Source: an uncultured Eggerthellaceae bacterium
Lineage (GTDB): Bacteria > Actinomycetota > Coriobacteriia > Coriobacteriales > Eggerthellaceae
Length of the DNA: 15,793 bases
Reading direction: 5' to 3'
Assembly (NCBI GenBank): GCA_946618265.1
Contig: CAMOLA010000046.1
Coordinates: 1-15,793, forward strand
The notes below the pieces were generated by a model. That model did not search any database. It was given only the letters and a program-made list of their open reading frames with translations, and was not told the DNA's origin. A program made the position numbers and the translations under genes. Positions 7,080 through 14,363 of this stretch are shown piece by piece. Position 1 is the first letter of the stretch, and the number at the start of each line of letters is the position of its first letter.

Positions 7080-8306
7080 GTGATTCCGTTCTCACCCCCT
7101 GACATCACTCAGGAAGAAATAGACGAAGTGGTCGACACGCTGAAAAGCGGGTGGATAACCACCGGGCCCAAAACGAAGCAATTCGAGCGCGAGCTCGCCC
7201 AATTCGTCGGAACGCAGCGGGTTGCCTGCCTCGGCTCGGCAACGGCGGCGCTCGAATGCGGCCTGCGATTGCTGGGCATCGGCGAAGGCGACGAAGCCAT
7301 CACGAGCGCCTACACGTACACGGCTTCGGCATCGGCCATCTGCCACGTCGGCGCGACGCCCGTCCTCGTCGACGTTGCCGCCGACTCGTACGAAATGGAC
7401 TACGACCAGCTCCTCGATCATGTGACCGACCGGACGCGGGCGATCATCCCCGTCGACCTCGGCGGGCGCATGGTCGATTACGACGCGCTGTACGCCGCCC
7501 TCGATTCCATAAGCGCCCAATGGCATCCGCGCAACGAGGTGCAGGAGGCGTTTTCGCGCATCCCGGTCGTAACGGACGGCGCGCACTCGCTGGGCGCGAG
7601 GCGTCACGGCCTGAACGCCGGGCAGGCGGGCGACATCACCGCATTCTCGTTCCACGCCGTGAAGAACCTCACGACCGCAGAAGGCGGCGCGCTCACGTGG
7701 CGCGAAGGGGCGCTCGACGACGAGGACGCCTACAAGAGGGTCATGCTCATGTCGCTCCACGGGCAGACGAAAGACGCTCTGGCCAAGGACAAGGCGGGGG
7801 CCTGGGAATACGACATCGCCTTCCCCGGCTGGAAGTGCAACATGACCGACTTGCAAGCCGCAATCGGGCTCGCCCAGCTCAGGCGATACCCCGACCTGCT
7901 CAAGGAGCGGAAACGCATCGTCGACCGCTACGAGGAGGGGCTGGCGGACTGCGACGTGAGCATCATGAAGCACCATGAAGGCGACGCCGATGCAGACGGG
8001 TTCGAATCGAGCTTCCACCTGATGCTCGTCCGCCTCAACGGAAAGAGCCGCGTATTCCGAGACCAGCTCATCGAGCGGCTCGCCTTGGCCGGCGTGTCGT
8101 CGAACGTCCACTACAAGCCGCTGCCGATGCTCACTGCATACCGCAACCTCGGCTTTTCCATCGAAGATTACCCGCAGGCGCTTGCGCAGTTCGAGAACGA
8201 GATCACGCTTCCCCTGCACACGATGCTGACCGACGACGATGTCGAGACGGTCATACGCGAGTTCGCGCGCTGCAAGCGCGAGCTGGAAACGGAGGGAATC
8301 GCATGA
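7080..8306 (+). CDS. DegT/DnrJ/EryC1/StrS family PLP-dependent sugar aminotransferase
   Basis: The 408-residue protein is a fold-type I PLP enzyme of the nucleotide-sugar aminotransferase family, which converts a keto-sugar nucleotide to an amino sugar with glutamate as usual donor. It shows the N-terminal SGWITTGPKTKQFE segment, the cofactor-phosphate loop GSATAAL (52-58), the pyridine-nitrogen Asp in TDGAHSLGA (Asp166) and the Schiff-base lysine in FSFHAVKNLTTAEGG (Lys195), followed by the conserved NMTDLQAAIGLAQL. Translation starts at GTG, supported by AAGGAG about 5 bp upstream. The gene overlaps the next gene, an initiating sugar transferase, by 4 bp. This pairing resembles the PglE-PglC logic of bacillosamine-type glycan assembly, but no dehydratase or acetyltransferase lies in this window, so the product sugar is unknown. 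Confidence 0.92.
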   Translation: MIPFSPPDITQEEIDEVVDTLKSGWITTGPKTKQFERELAQFVGTQRVACLGSATAALECGLRLLGIGEGDEAITSAYTYTASASAICHVGATPVLVDVAADSYEMDYDQLLDHVTDRTRAIIPVDLGGRMVDYDALYAALDSISAQWHPRNEVQEAFSRIPVVTDGAHSLGARRHGLNAGQAGDITAFSFHAVKNLTTAEGGALTWREGALDDEDAYKRVMLMSLHGQTKDALAKDKAGAWEYDIAFPGWKCNMTDLQAAIGLAQLRRYPDLLKERKRIVDRYEEGLADCDVSIMKHHEGDADADGFESSFHLMLVRLNGKSRVFRDQLIERLALAGVSSNVHYKPLPMLTAYRNLGFSIEDYPQALAQFENEITLPLHTMLTDDDVETVIREFARCKRELETEGIA

Positions 8307-9124
8307 GCAAGAAGCTCGGGAAAGCCATCGCCATCGCGACTGCCGGCATCGCCGCCGCATCCGTGGGCGGCGCGGCCGTCGACGCGGCCCTCAACCCCAC
8401 AACGGGAACCCCCTACGAGCGATTCGGCAAACGCGCCTGCGATATCGCGATAGGTCTTGCCTCCCTACCGGTCGTCGGGGCCGCCACCGCAATCTGCGGC
8501 GCCGCGATACGCTCGGAAGACGGCGGGCCGGTGTTCTACAACGCGCCGCGCGTCGGCTTGCACGGCAAAGAGTTCACGATGTTCAAGCTGCGCTCGATGA
8601 AGGTCAACGCCCCTGACTTGGTGATGGAAGACGGATCGACGTACAACGGAGCCGACGACCCCCGCATGACCAAAATCGGCGCGTTCATGCGCAAGACGAG
8701 CCTCGATGAGATACCGCAATTCCTCAACGTGCTGCGCGGCGACATGAGCGTCGTCGGCCCTCGACCCGACCTCAAGCGCGAGACGGAGCTCTACGAGGGC
8801 GACGAAGCCGAGAAGCTCAACGTCAAGCCGGGAATAACGGGTTATGCGGCCGTCTACGGGCGCAATGCGCTGCCCTGGCACGACCGGTTGGCGCTCGACG
8901 TCTACTACGTCCGCAACATCAGCTTCGCGCTTGACGCCAAGGTGTTCTTCAAGACGTTCGCGACGGTGTTCAGCCAAGAAGGCGTGTACGTAGCCGACGG
9001 AGACGCCGTCGAAGAAAGCGTCCCCGAGAATCCACCCGCCGAACCGCGGGAATTCGAATCCGAGCAAACGGACGGCGGCTGCATCGACCGCATCCGCCAG
9101 TGTCTCCCGAAAGAAACCGCGTAA
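8303..9124 (+). CDS. Polyprenyl-phosphate sugar-1-phosphate transferase (PglC/WbaP bacterial sugar transferase family)
   Basis: The 273-residue membrane-associated enzyme should transfer a sugar phosphate from a nucleotide sugar to undecaprenyl phosphate, starting glycan assembly at the inner face of the membrane. Family features in order are KRACDIAIGLASLPVVG (the re-entrant membrane helix, about 43-68), GGPVFYNAPRVG, FTMFKLRSM, the catalytic Asp-Glu dyad in SLDEIPQFLNVLRGDMSVVGPRP (Asp135-Glu136), PGITG (176-180) and YYVRN (201-205). The protein is longer than minimal PglC (about 200 residues): about 40 N-terminal residues include an Ala-rich hydrophobic stretch (9-30), and there is an acidic C-terminal tail after about 235. 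The four-domain WbaP membrane region is absent. The start overlaps the aminotransferase stop (ATGA), implying coupled translation. Confidence 0.93.
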   Translation: MSKKLGKAIAIATAGIAAASVGGAAVDAALNPTTGTPYERFGKRACDIAIGLASLPVVGAATAICGAAIRSEDGGPVFYNAPRVGLHGKEFTMFKLRSMKVNAPDLVMEDGSTYNGADDPRMTKIGAFMRKTSLDEIPQFLNVLRGDMSVVGPRPDLKRETELYEGDEAEKLNVKPGITGYAAVYGRNALPWHDRLALDVYYVRNISFALDAKVFFKTFATVFSQEGVYVADGDAVEESVPENPPAEPREFESEQTDGGCIDRIRQCLPKETA

Positions 9125-9147
9125 CCATCGAGCACGGAGAAGAACCC

Positions 9148-12100
9148 ATGCCCAAATACTCCATCATCGTTCCCGTGTACAACGCCGAGCAGTATCTGAC
9201 GAAAACCCTGGAGTCCGCGCGGGCCCAAACGTTCGATGACATCGAGATCATCTGCGTCAACGACGGGTCGACCGACGACTCGCGCGAAATCATCACCGAT
9301 TTCGCGCTTCGCGACGAGCGAATCCGCCTCATCGACAAGCCCAACGGCGGTCCGTCGAGCGCGCGCAACGCCGGCATCGACGCCGCAACCGGGGAATACA
9401 TCTGCTTCCTGGATTCGGACGACCTGCTCGAACCCCATGCATGCGAGCGCCTCAACCGCGAGCTCGCCGGATACGACGTGGATGCGATCGTGTTCGGGTG
9501 GTCGTACTTCCCCGCAAACCAGGCCGACCGCTTCGTTCGCGAGCACGCCGACGTGCGCTATGCCTACTACGAGCGCTTCGAGCACAAGCTCCTCTTCTCC
9601 GAAATGTCCAACCCTTATCTCAGGCTCGCCATCAAGCGCTCGGCGCTCACAGACAGCGGCGTGCGATTCGACGAGAACCTGCGCGTCGGAGAAGATTGCC
9701 AGTTCCTGTTCGCCCTCTATCCGCGCATCGGCAGCGTGCGCTTGATAGCCGACAAGCTCTACCGGTATCGGTTGCCGCGCCCCGGCTCGGTCATGGCTGA
9801 CTACAAGTACGACGTCGAAAACCTGTGCATGTGCGATTTCGACATGACGATCAGAATTTTCGAGGACTGGAACGCGGCCGGCTTCCTGAAACCGTACCGG
9901 TCGCAGATCGTAAACTGGTTCGTGCGGGGCCAGCTCTACACGATTCTGCGCCTCCCCGTCGAGGAGCGCACCCTGTTCGTGTCCCTCGTGCGACAGCTCC
10001 TGCTCGCCTATTTCACCGAGAAGGAGCTGCGCTCCCTCACGCTGAGCAGCTATAGCGCACGATTGATCGACATCGTGCTCTCCGCTTCCGAGGAAGGGGT
10101 TCTCTCAGTAGGAGAACGGCAACTCGCGCAGGCGCTGTTCGATTGGCGCGTCGACGAATACGGGTTCGCGGACCTGGCGTCGACGGCGGCTGACCGCGTT
10201 TCTTCCAAACTTCTCGAGAACAAGCGCGTGCTCATGAAGGTGGCGCCGAAATTCGGGTTCGACATCAGCCCGAAAGACCCCGACGAAGCAGACGAGCTGG
10301 AAGAAACGATCGCCGAGACGCCCGACAGCGAAGCGGGCGACGAAGCACAACCGGAAAACGCAACCGCACCGGAACCCGAAGGCGAAGCCGAGGGCTCATC
10401 CGAGGCGGCACCCGATGAGGAGCCGACGGACGACGCAGATACCGTCGACGCCGACGAGCCGGAGCCAGACGACGAGGCTGCGCCCGAAACGGACAGCGTC
10501 GACGCTTACGATTCAGAGCCCGAAGAGGAGCCGACAGACGAAGCGGACAACGCCAACGCGGACGAGCCGGAGCTTGACGAGGAACTGGCAATCGATGCGG
10601 ATGCCGCCGGCGATGACGAGCCCGAACTTGACGAAGAGCCGACATCAGAAGCGAATGACACCGATGCCGACGAACCCGAACCCAGTGAAGACCAGACGCC
10701 CGAGCCGGATGCCACCGACGCCGACGAGTCGGAGCCCGAAGAAGAGCCGGCAACCGATGCGGATGCCATTGATACTGACAAGCCGGAGCTTGACGAGAAG
10801 CCGACGCCCGAAACGGACAGCGTCGAAGCCGACGAGCCGGAGCTTGATACGGAAATCGAAAGCGAGGAGGAGGCTCCAGCCGAGACCACGCTCGCGGCCG
10901 AATCGGAAACTGCAGATGAAGCGGAGCCGGAAGACCAGCCTCAGCCCGAAGCAGAAGACCCGATGGAGGCAGCGCCCGAAGCGCAGTCCGAAGCAGAACT
11001 TGAGGACGCTCTCGACGAGCAGCCCGAAGCGGACGGCGGAAACGCGACCAGCAGCGAAAACCGTGGATCCCTGCCGCACCTGACGAAGGTCGTGGTGCCC
11101 GCCGTCGAGCACCCCGCGGTCTCGGTCATCATGCCCATATACAACGTCGAACAATACCTCAGCCAGGCATTGCGAAGCGTACAGAACCAAATTCTCGAGG
11201 ATATCGAAATCATCTGCGTCAACGATGGATCGACCGACAAATCTCTGGCGATTTTGGAAGCGCACGCCAAGCAAGACCACCGAATCAGGATCATCAACAA
11301 GGAGAACGGCGGATATGGAGCGGCGTGCAATCGCGGCTTGGCCGAGGCCCGCGGCACCTGGATCGCCATCGTCGAGCCCGACGACTGGATCGACGCGCTG
11401 ATGTACCGCTCGATGGTCGATTACGCCAACACGTTCGGCGAACCCATCGATATCGTCAAAACGCCCTACTGGCGCGTATGGCTGCCCGACACGGAAAACG
11501 AGCGCACGATCAACTGCAGCTACCGCGGCCGCATAAAGCCGAACATGCAGCCGTTCGTCCTGTCCGATCCAGGGGTCACCCACCTCATAATCCACCATCC
11601 GTCGATCTGGTCGGCATTGTATTCGCGCGAATTCCTCGAGCGCAACGGGATTCGCTTCCTCGAAATCCCCGGTGCAGGCTGGGCCGACAACCCGTTCCTC
11701 GCCGAAACGCTCGTGCAAGCCGACTCGATCGTCTACCTTGACGAGCCGTTCTACCACTACCGCGAGGAAACGCCCGAAAAGACCGCGAATTTCGGCCGCA
11801 ACGGCTGGCGCATCGCCATCGATCGCTGGCATGACATGATGGACGTCTACGAACGCCTCGAAGTGACCGACGAGAACATCAGGCGCGCTCACATACGCCG
11901 GGGATTCACCTACATCGGCCAAGTGCTCGAGTACAACGATGTCGACGATCCCGAAGTGCGGGACCGGATCAAATCGGTTTTCGACCGCATGGACGACGAC
12001 CTCGTGTTCAGCGAGCCGAACGTTTCACCGGGCGCGAAGCAGCTGTACGCCAAGATCGAGGAAGTCGACCTTCCCAAGATCAACCCCGCGTCCTATGCCG

Positions 12101-12219
12101 CGGAAGTCGTGAAAGGCGGCCTTTACAACCTGCGCAACACGGGTCCTGCAATGACCCTGGACACGCTCAAGTCCTTCGTCGGCGCCCACTCGAAGCGCGA
12201 GGGCAAACGCGAAAGCTAA
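9148..12219 (+). CDS. Dual GT2 glycosyltransferase with acidic 18-residue repeat linker
   Basis: The 1023-residue protein holds two complete family 2 glycosyltransferase domains. The first (about 1-330) has SIIVPVYNAEQYL, VNDGSTDDS and the metal-binding LDSDD (Asp89-Ser90-Asp91). The second (about 655-1000) has SVIMPIYNVEQYL, VNDGSTDKS and EPDDW (743-746). The N-terminal portions of the two domains are closely alike, suggesting duplication. Between them, residues about 375-640 are dominated by Asp, Glu, Pro, Ala and Thr and include eight tandem 18-residue repeats. No membrane helix is visible. I chose the ATG at 9148 because GGAGAAG precedes it; the frame extends to an ATG at 9100 inside the previous gene, but that start lacks support. 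The enzyme probably adds successive sugars to the lipid-linked glycan begun by the upstream transferase. Donor sugars are unknown. The stop faces the convergent GT4 gene across a repeat-rich gap. Confidence 0.92.
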   Translation: MPKYSIIVPVYNAEQYLTKTLESARAQTFDDIEIICVNDGSTDDSREIITDFALRDERIRLIDKPNGGPSSARNAGIDAATGEYICFLDSDDLLEPHACERLNRELAGYDVDAIVFGWSYFPANQADRFVREHADVRYAYYERFEHKLLFSEMSNPYLRLAIKRSALTDSGVRFDENLRVGEDCQFLFALYPRIGSVRLIADKLYRYRLPRPGSVMADYKYDVENLCMCDFDMTIRIFEDWNAAGFLKPYRSQIVNWFVRGQLYTILRLPVEERTLFVSLVRQLLLAYFTEKELRSLTLSSYSARLIDIVLSASEEGVLSVGERQLAQALFDWRVDEYGFADLASTAADRVSSKLLENKRVLMKVAPKFGFDISPKDPDEADELEETIAETPDSEAGDEAQPENATAPEPEGEAEGSSEAAPDEEPTDDADTVDADEPEPDDEAAPETDSVDAYDSEPEEEPTDEADNANADEPELDEELAIDADAAGDDEPELDEEPTSEANDTDADEPEPSEDQTPEPDATDADESEPEEEPATDADAIDTDKPELDEKPTPETDSVEADEPELDTEIESEEEAPAETTLAAESETADEAEPEDQPQPEAEDPMEAAPEAQSEAELEDALDEQPEADGGNATSSENRGSLPHLTKVVVPAVEHPAVSVIMPIYNVEQYLSQALRSVQNQILEDIEIICVNDGSTDKSLAILEAHAKQDHRIRIINKENGGYGAACNRGLAEARGTWIAIVEPDDWIDALMYRSMVDYANTFGEPIDIVKTPYWRVWLPDTENERTINCSYRGRIKPNMQPFVLSDPGVTHLIIHHPSIWSALYSREFLERNGIRFLEIPGAGWADNPFLAETLVQADSIVYLDEPFYHYREETPEKTANFGRNGWRIAIDRWHDMMDVYERLEVTDENIRRAHIRRGFTYIGQVLEYNDVDDPEVRDRIKSVFDRMDDDLVFSEPNVSPGAKQLYAKIEEVDLPKINPASYAAEVVKGGLYNLRNTGPAMTLDTLKSFVGAHSKREGKRES
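10444..10875 (+). repeat. Coding minisatellite: eight 54-bp (18-residue) units
   Basis: Residues 433-576 of the dual GT2 protein break cleanly into eight 18-residue units, each shaped like xDADEPELDEEPTPExDS, with no indel between units. Units vary at several positions, so the array is not a recent expansion. Further acidic sequence without strict periodicity continues to about residue 640. Confidence 0.9.
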
Positions 12220-12288
12220 GTCGGCGAAACACCAGTACGAGGGTGGATTCAGGCGACTATCGCACCTTTCGTCAGAGTTTAATGCATG

Positions 12289-12329
12289 CGTCGCTGACCG
12301 AAAGGGAGACTCCCCTTTGGTCAGCGACG
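12289..12329. repeat. Short palindromic repeat, copy B (extended hairpin)
   Basis: Outer arms CGTCGCTGACC (12289-12299) and GGTCAGCGACG (12319-12329) are perfect 11-bp inverted repeats, and inner AAAGGG (12301-12306) pairs with CCCTTT (12313-12318), leaving one bulged G. It lies 70 bp after the dual GT2 stop codon and could act as a transcript end. No T-tract follows. Confidence 0.8.
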
Positions 12330-12436
12330 TGAGTCAGCGAAACACCCGCCTACGGTGTATGCTTCGCTAAAGCTTCCGCCAGTCGCGCACTTCTAAGAGT
12401 TTCTGCCAGGCTGAGAGTTTTGCGGCAGAGATGGGG

Positions 12437-12577
12437 CGAAATGTACGATTTCGAGGGCGAAAAGGCCCTGGATTCCGTACATTTCAGCTAATATCCGCCA
12501 GCTGGTCGTACATTTCGACGGATTTCCGCCACGTTTCAGAGGGGCAGACAATATTAGGTCGAAGTGTACGATTCGGA
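12437..12577. repeat. Array of four TGTACG-centred sites
   Basis: Four related words occur within 141 bp: CGAAATGTACGATTTCG (12438-12454, forward), CCGTACATTTCAG (12475-12487, reverse), GTCGTACATTTCGACGG (12505-12521, reverse) and GTCGAAGTGTACGATTCGG (12559-12577, forward). The shared form is roughly TCGAAATGTACGA. Some copies are themselves hairpins, for example CGAAAT paired with ATTTCG around GTACG. They may be protein-binding sites or remnants of one repeat. Confidence 0.6.
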
Positions 12578-12620
12578 ACACTTAGCCGAGGCACGCGATA
12601 AAGAATACGCGCTTTGGAAC

Positions 12621-12751
12621 GCCGGGCCGAGGCGCGCGGTTCGGGATGCCGAGCCGAGGCGCCTGCTTCAGAGAGCCGGGCCGAGGCGCGCGGTTCGGAA
12701 TATCAGGTCGGGGCGCGCAGTTCGGACGCTGGATCGAGGCGCAGTTCGACC
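12621..12751. repeat. 27-bp tandem repeat, about five degenerate units
   Basis: Units begin at 12621, 12648, 12675, 12702 and 12729, exactly 27 bp apart. Units 1 and 3 are nearly identical over their first 25 bases, units 2 and 4 are diverged, and unit 5 has lost two bases. The shared core is GCCGAGGCGCGCGGTTCGG. A period divisible by three would suit a nine-residue coding repeat, but no frame here has a convincing start signal. Confidence 0.8.
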
Positions 12752-12825
12752 TGCGCGAACCCCGGGCTTCGCATATTCCAGCCTGCGCCCACCGAACCCG
12801 AATGAGCCAAAAAGCCAGGTAATGC

Positions 12826-12854
12826 TGACCGAAAGGGAGTCTCCCTTTCGGTCA
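12826..12854. repeat. Short palindromic repeat, copy C (perfect)
   Basis: Arms TGACCGAAAGGGAG (12826-12839) and CTCCCTTTCGGTCA (12841-12854) are perfect 14-bp inverted repeats around a single central base. This is the best-preserved copy of the family. Confidence 0.9.
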
Positions 12855-12855
12855 C

Positions 12856-12884
12856 TGACCGTTGGGGAGACTCCCTTTCGGTCA
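12856..12884. repeat. Short palindromic repeat, copy D
   Basis: It begins one base after copy C in tandem. The right arm CTCCCTTTCGGTCA (12871-12884) is identical to that of copy C. The left arm (12856-12869) has TTG where AAA is expected, giving three mismatches. Confidence 0.85.
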
Positions 12885-12925
12885 CTAAACTCCGCGAGGC
12901 GGTTTGCCCGAGCCGCCGCTTCGCG

Positions 12926-12952
12926 GGGATTCTTCGCCTTCGGCTCAGGATG
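12926..12952 (-). repeat. Dispersed CATCCTGAGCC...GCGAAGAATCC repeat
   Basis: The minus strand reads CATCCTGAGCC, then GAAG, then GCGAAGAATCC. This resembles the widespread 'TCATCCTGAGCGAAGCGAAGGATC' class of intergenic repeats I recall from many bacterial genomes, which gives CHPEPKAKNP-like shadow peptides. Only one copy is in this window, so the assignment rests on recalled similarity. Confidence 0.5.
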
Positions 12953-12984
12953 GCAAATTGAGCTGAAACTCGACGGTGTCCTTG

Positions 12985-14265
12985 TCAGGAAGTCAGCGAG
13001 CGCACGAGGTCGACGATTGCCAGGTACGAATGCTCCTGGTCGAACTGCTCTTCGGCAATCGAGCGGGCGCGTGCGCCCATGTCTGCGCACAACGCCGGGT
13101 CGCCGGCGAGCTTCAAGATGGCGTCGGCGAGCACGCGCGCATCTTCGGCCTCGACGTTGATGCCGAACCCGTCCGCTTCGACCTTTGACCTGAACTCGGG
13201 GCTCGAGCCGGTGTTGATCATGGGCACGCCCGCCGCAAGATAGTCGCCGATCTTGGTGACGATGCTTTGAGCCGCCGACTTGACGAGGGAATTGACCGTG
13301 ACGTCGGAAGCGCAGAGGTAGGCGGCCATCAGGTCGTACGGAGCGTAGCCGACGAAGTCGACCGGCGCCTTCAGCTGAGCCGACAGCTCCTCGAGCTTCG
13401 GCCGGTCCGGCCCATCGCCGAGCAGCTTGCACCGTATGCGCGAATCCTGCTCGTGGGCGAGCTTCGCCGCCTCGATGAGCGTTGCGATGTCGTAGCTGGC
13501 ACCGAGCATGCCCGCGTATATCACCCAGAACTCGCCTTCGGGCTTGTGCACCTCGACCGCTCGCTGTTTTGCGCCCTCGTCGAACACGGCAAGCTGGTTG
13601 CCCACATAGACGGTGCGTTTCTCGTACGGCTCTTCGCGATCGGCTGCTGGCCTGTTGGCGTACTCGTCGGAAGTACCGACCGCCGCAGACATCATCCGGT
13701 AGACGCGTCGGGCATCGCGTGCGAACGGGGCGAACGCGATATCGCTCACCACGGGCACGTTGATGGCCATGCGCATGGCCTCGGGCCAGAGATCGTTGAC
13801 GTCGGCGACGTAGGGGATGCCGTGCTCGCGTGCCGCCTGCGCGCATACGAGCGCCATATCGTTGGGCGGAATCTCCGAGTAAATCAGGTCATACGCGTGA
13901 GGGTCGTCGGAAAACCGGCTCTTGAACAATCCCTTGAGATTGCGCGCGAATATGCGATGGCTGTTGATGCGACGCGGATCGACGTTCTTGACGTAACCTG
14001 GCTCGTACACGAACCGGATGCGATAGGGCAGGTCACGATAGCAGTCCCGCGTGGTGTTGCGCTGGGCCTTGTCCCAATGCTGGAACGACGACGTGATGAG
14101 GTCGACCTCGAATCCGCTGCGAACGAGGATCTCTGCAATGAACCGGAACCGCGTGTAACCGCGCGTCTCGTCGCCGAGCTTCACGCCTTGAGTCACGACG
14201 GCGACGCGCTTGGGCCGCGCATTGGGCGATTCGACGGTATCGGGATATGTGTAGTAGCCTTCCAT
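12985..14265 (-). CDS. Glycosyltransferase family 4 (group 1) protein
   Basis: The 426-residue protein has a GT-B architecture. The N-terminal Rossmann domain begins VAVVTQGVKLGDETRGYTRFRFIAEIL (21-47), with VNDLWPEAM near 156-164. The C-terminal donor-binding domain has VIYAGMLGASYDIATLIEAAKL (248-269), KLLGDGPDRPKLEEL, VDFVGYAP, and the nucleotide-sugar site DYLAAGVPMINTGSSPE (341-357), where Glu357 is the usual C-terminal acid of the GT4 EX7E motif. No signal peptide is visible; such enzymes act at the cytoplasmic face of the membrane on lipid-linked glycans. WbuB-like transferases are the nearest recalled relatives, but the sugar is unknown. The ATG at 14265 has a TATAAT exactly 6 nt upstream and no ribosome-binding site, so a leaderless transcript is likely. 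It is convergent with the dual GT2 gene and divergent from the L,D-transpeptidase gene. Confidence 0.92.
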   Translation of the reverse strand: MEGYYTYPDTVESPNARPKRVAVVTQGVKLGDETRGYTRFRFIAEILVRSGFEVDLITSSFQHWDKAQRNTTRDCYRDLPYRIRFVYEPGYVKNVDPRRINSHRIFARNLKGLFKSRFSDDPHAYDLIYSEIPPNDMALVCAQAAREHGIPYVADVNDLWPEAMRMAINVPVVSDIAFAPFARDARRVYRMMSAAVGTSDEYANRPAADREEPYEKRTVYVGNQLAVFDEGAKQRAVEVHKPEGEFWVIYAGMLGASYDIATLIEAAKLAHEQDSRIRCKLLGDGPDRPKLEELSAQLKAPVDFVGYAPYDLMAAYLCASDVTVNSLVKSAAQSIVTKIGDYLAAGVPMINTGSSPEFRSKVEADGFGINVEAEDARVLADAILKLAGDPALCADMGARARSIAEEQFDQEHSYLAIVDLVRSLTS

Positions 14266-14271
14266 GGCCCA

Positions 14272-14277
14272 ATTATA
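14272..14277 (-). promoter_or_regulatory. Perfect TATAAT -10 box, leaderless-type spacing
   Basis: The minus strand reads TATAAT, then TGGGCC, then the ATG at 14265. This repeats the spacing seen at 4378-4383 exactly. A GC-rich stretch with weak hairpin potential lies just upstream (about 14281-14305), and no -35 hexamer is recognisable. Confidence 0.6.
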
Positions 14278-14363
14278 CTATGCGGCCGGCCTCGCGGGCC
14301 CCGCAACCAACTCGCTATGCTATGCTTCGTCTGTCTGTTACTTCTATTGGTTGGCGGTTACTC

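Larger units (their letters stand above)
12220..12984. other. 765-bp gene-free, repeat-packed region between convergent glycosyltransferase genes
   Basis: No credible gene was found on either strand. The open frames here are low in complexity, lack ribosome-binding sites and run through repeats. From left to right it holds two near-identical 14-bp words (GTCGGCGAAACACC at 12220-12233 and GTCAGCGAAACACC at 12333-12346), palindrome copy B, a TGTACG site array, a 27-bp tandem repeat, palindrome copies C and D, and a dispersed CATCCTGAGCC-type repeat. Confidence 0.7.

Noticed and set aside
9100..9147. Start of the dual GT2 protein at 9100
   Set aside because: It lies inside the previous coding region, and GGAGAAG precedes the ATG at 9148, where the GT2 fold begins.
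12289..12884. CRISPR array
   Set aside because: The palindromes are irregularly spaced, two are adjacent without a spacer, and no cas gene is present.
12393..13846. Open frames in the repeat region and antisense to the GT4 gene (for example 12564-13160 plus and 12668-13846 minus)
   Set aside because: They are low complexity, read across palindromes and tandem repeats, and overlap a clear GT4 gene in other frames; no initiation signals.
14247..14363. Upstream starts (14247, 14322) for the L,D-transpeptidase
   Set aside because: They would put 14-39 residues ahead of a normal signal peptide and overlap the divergent promoter.
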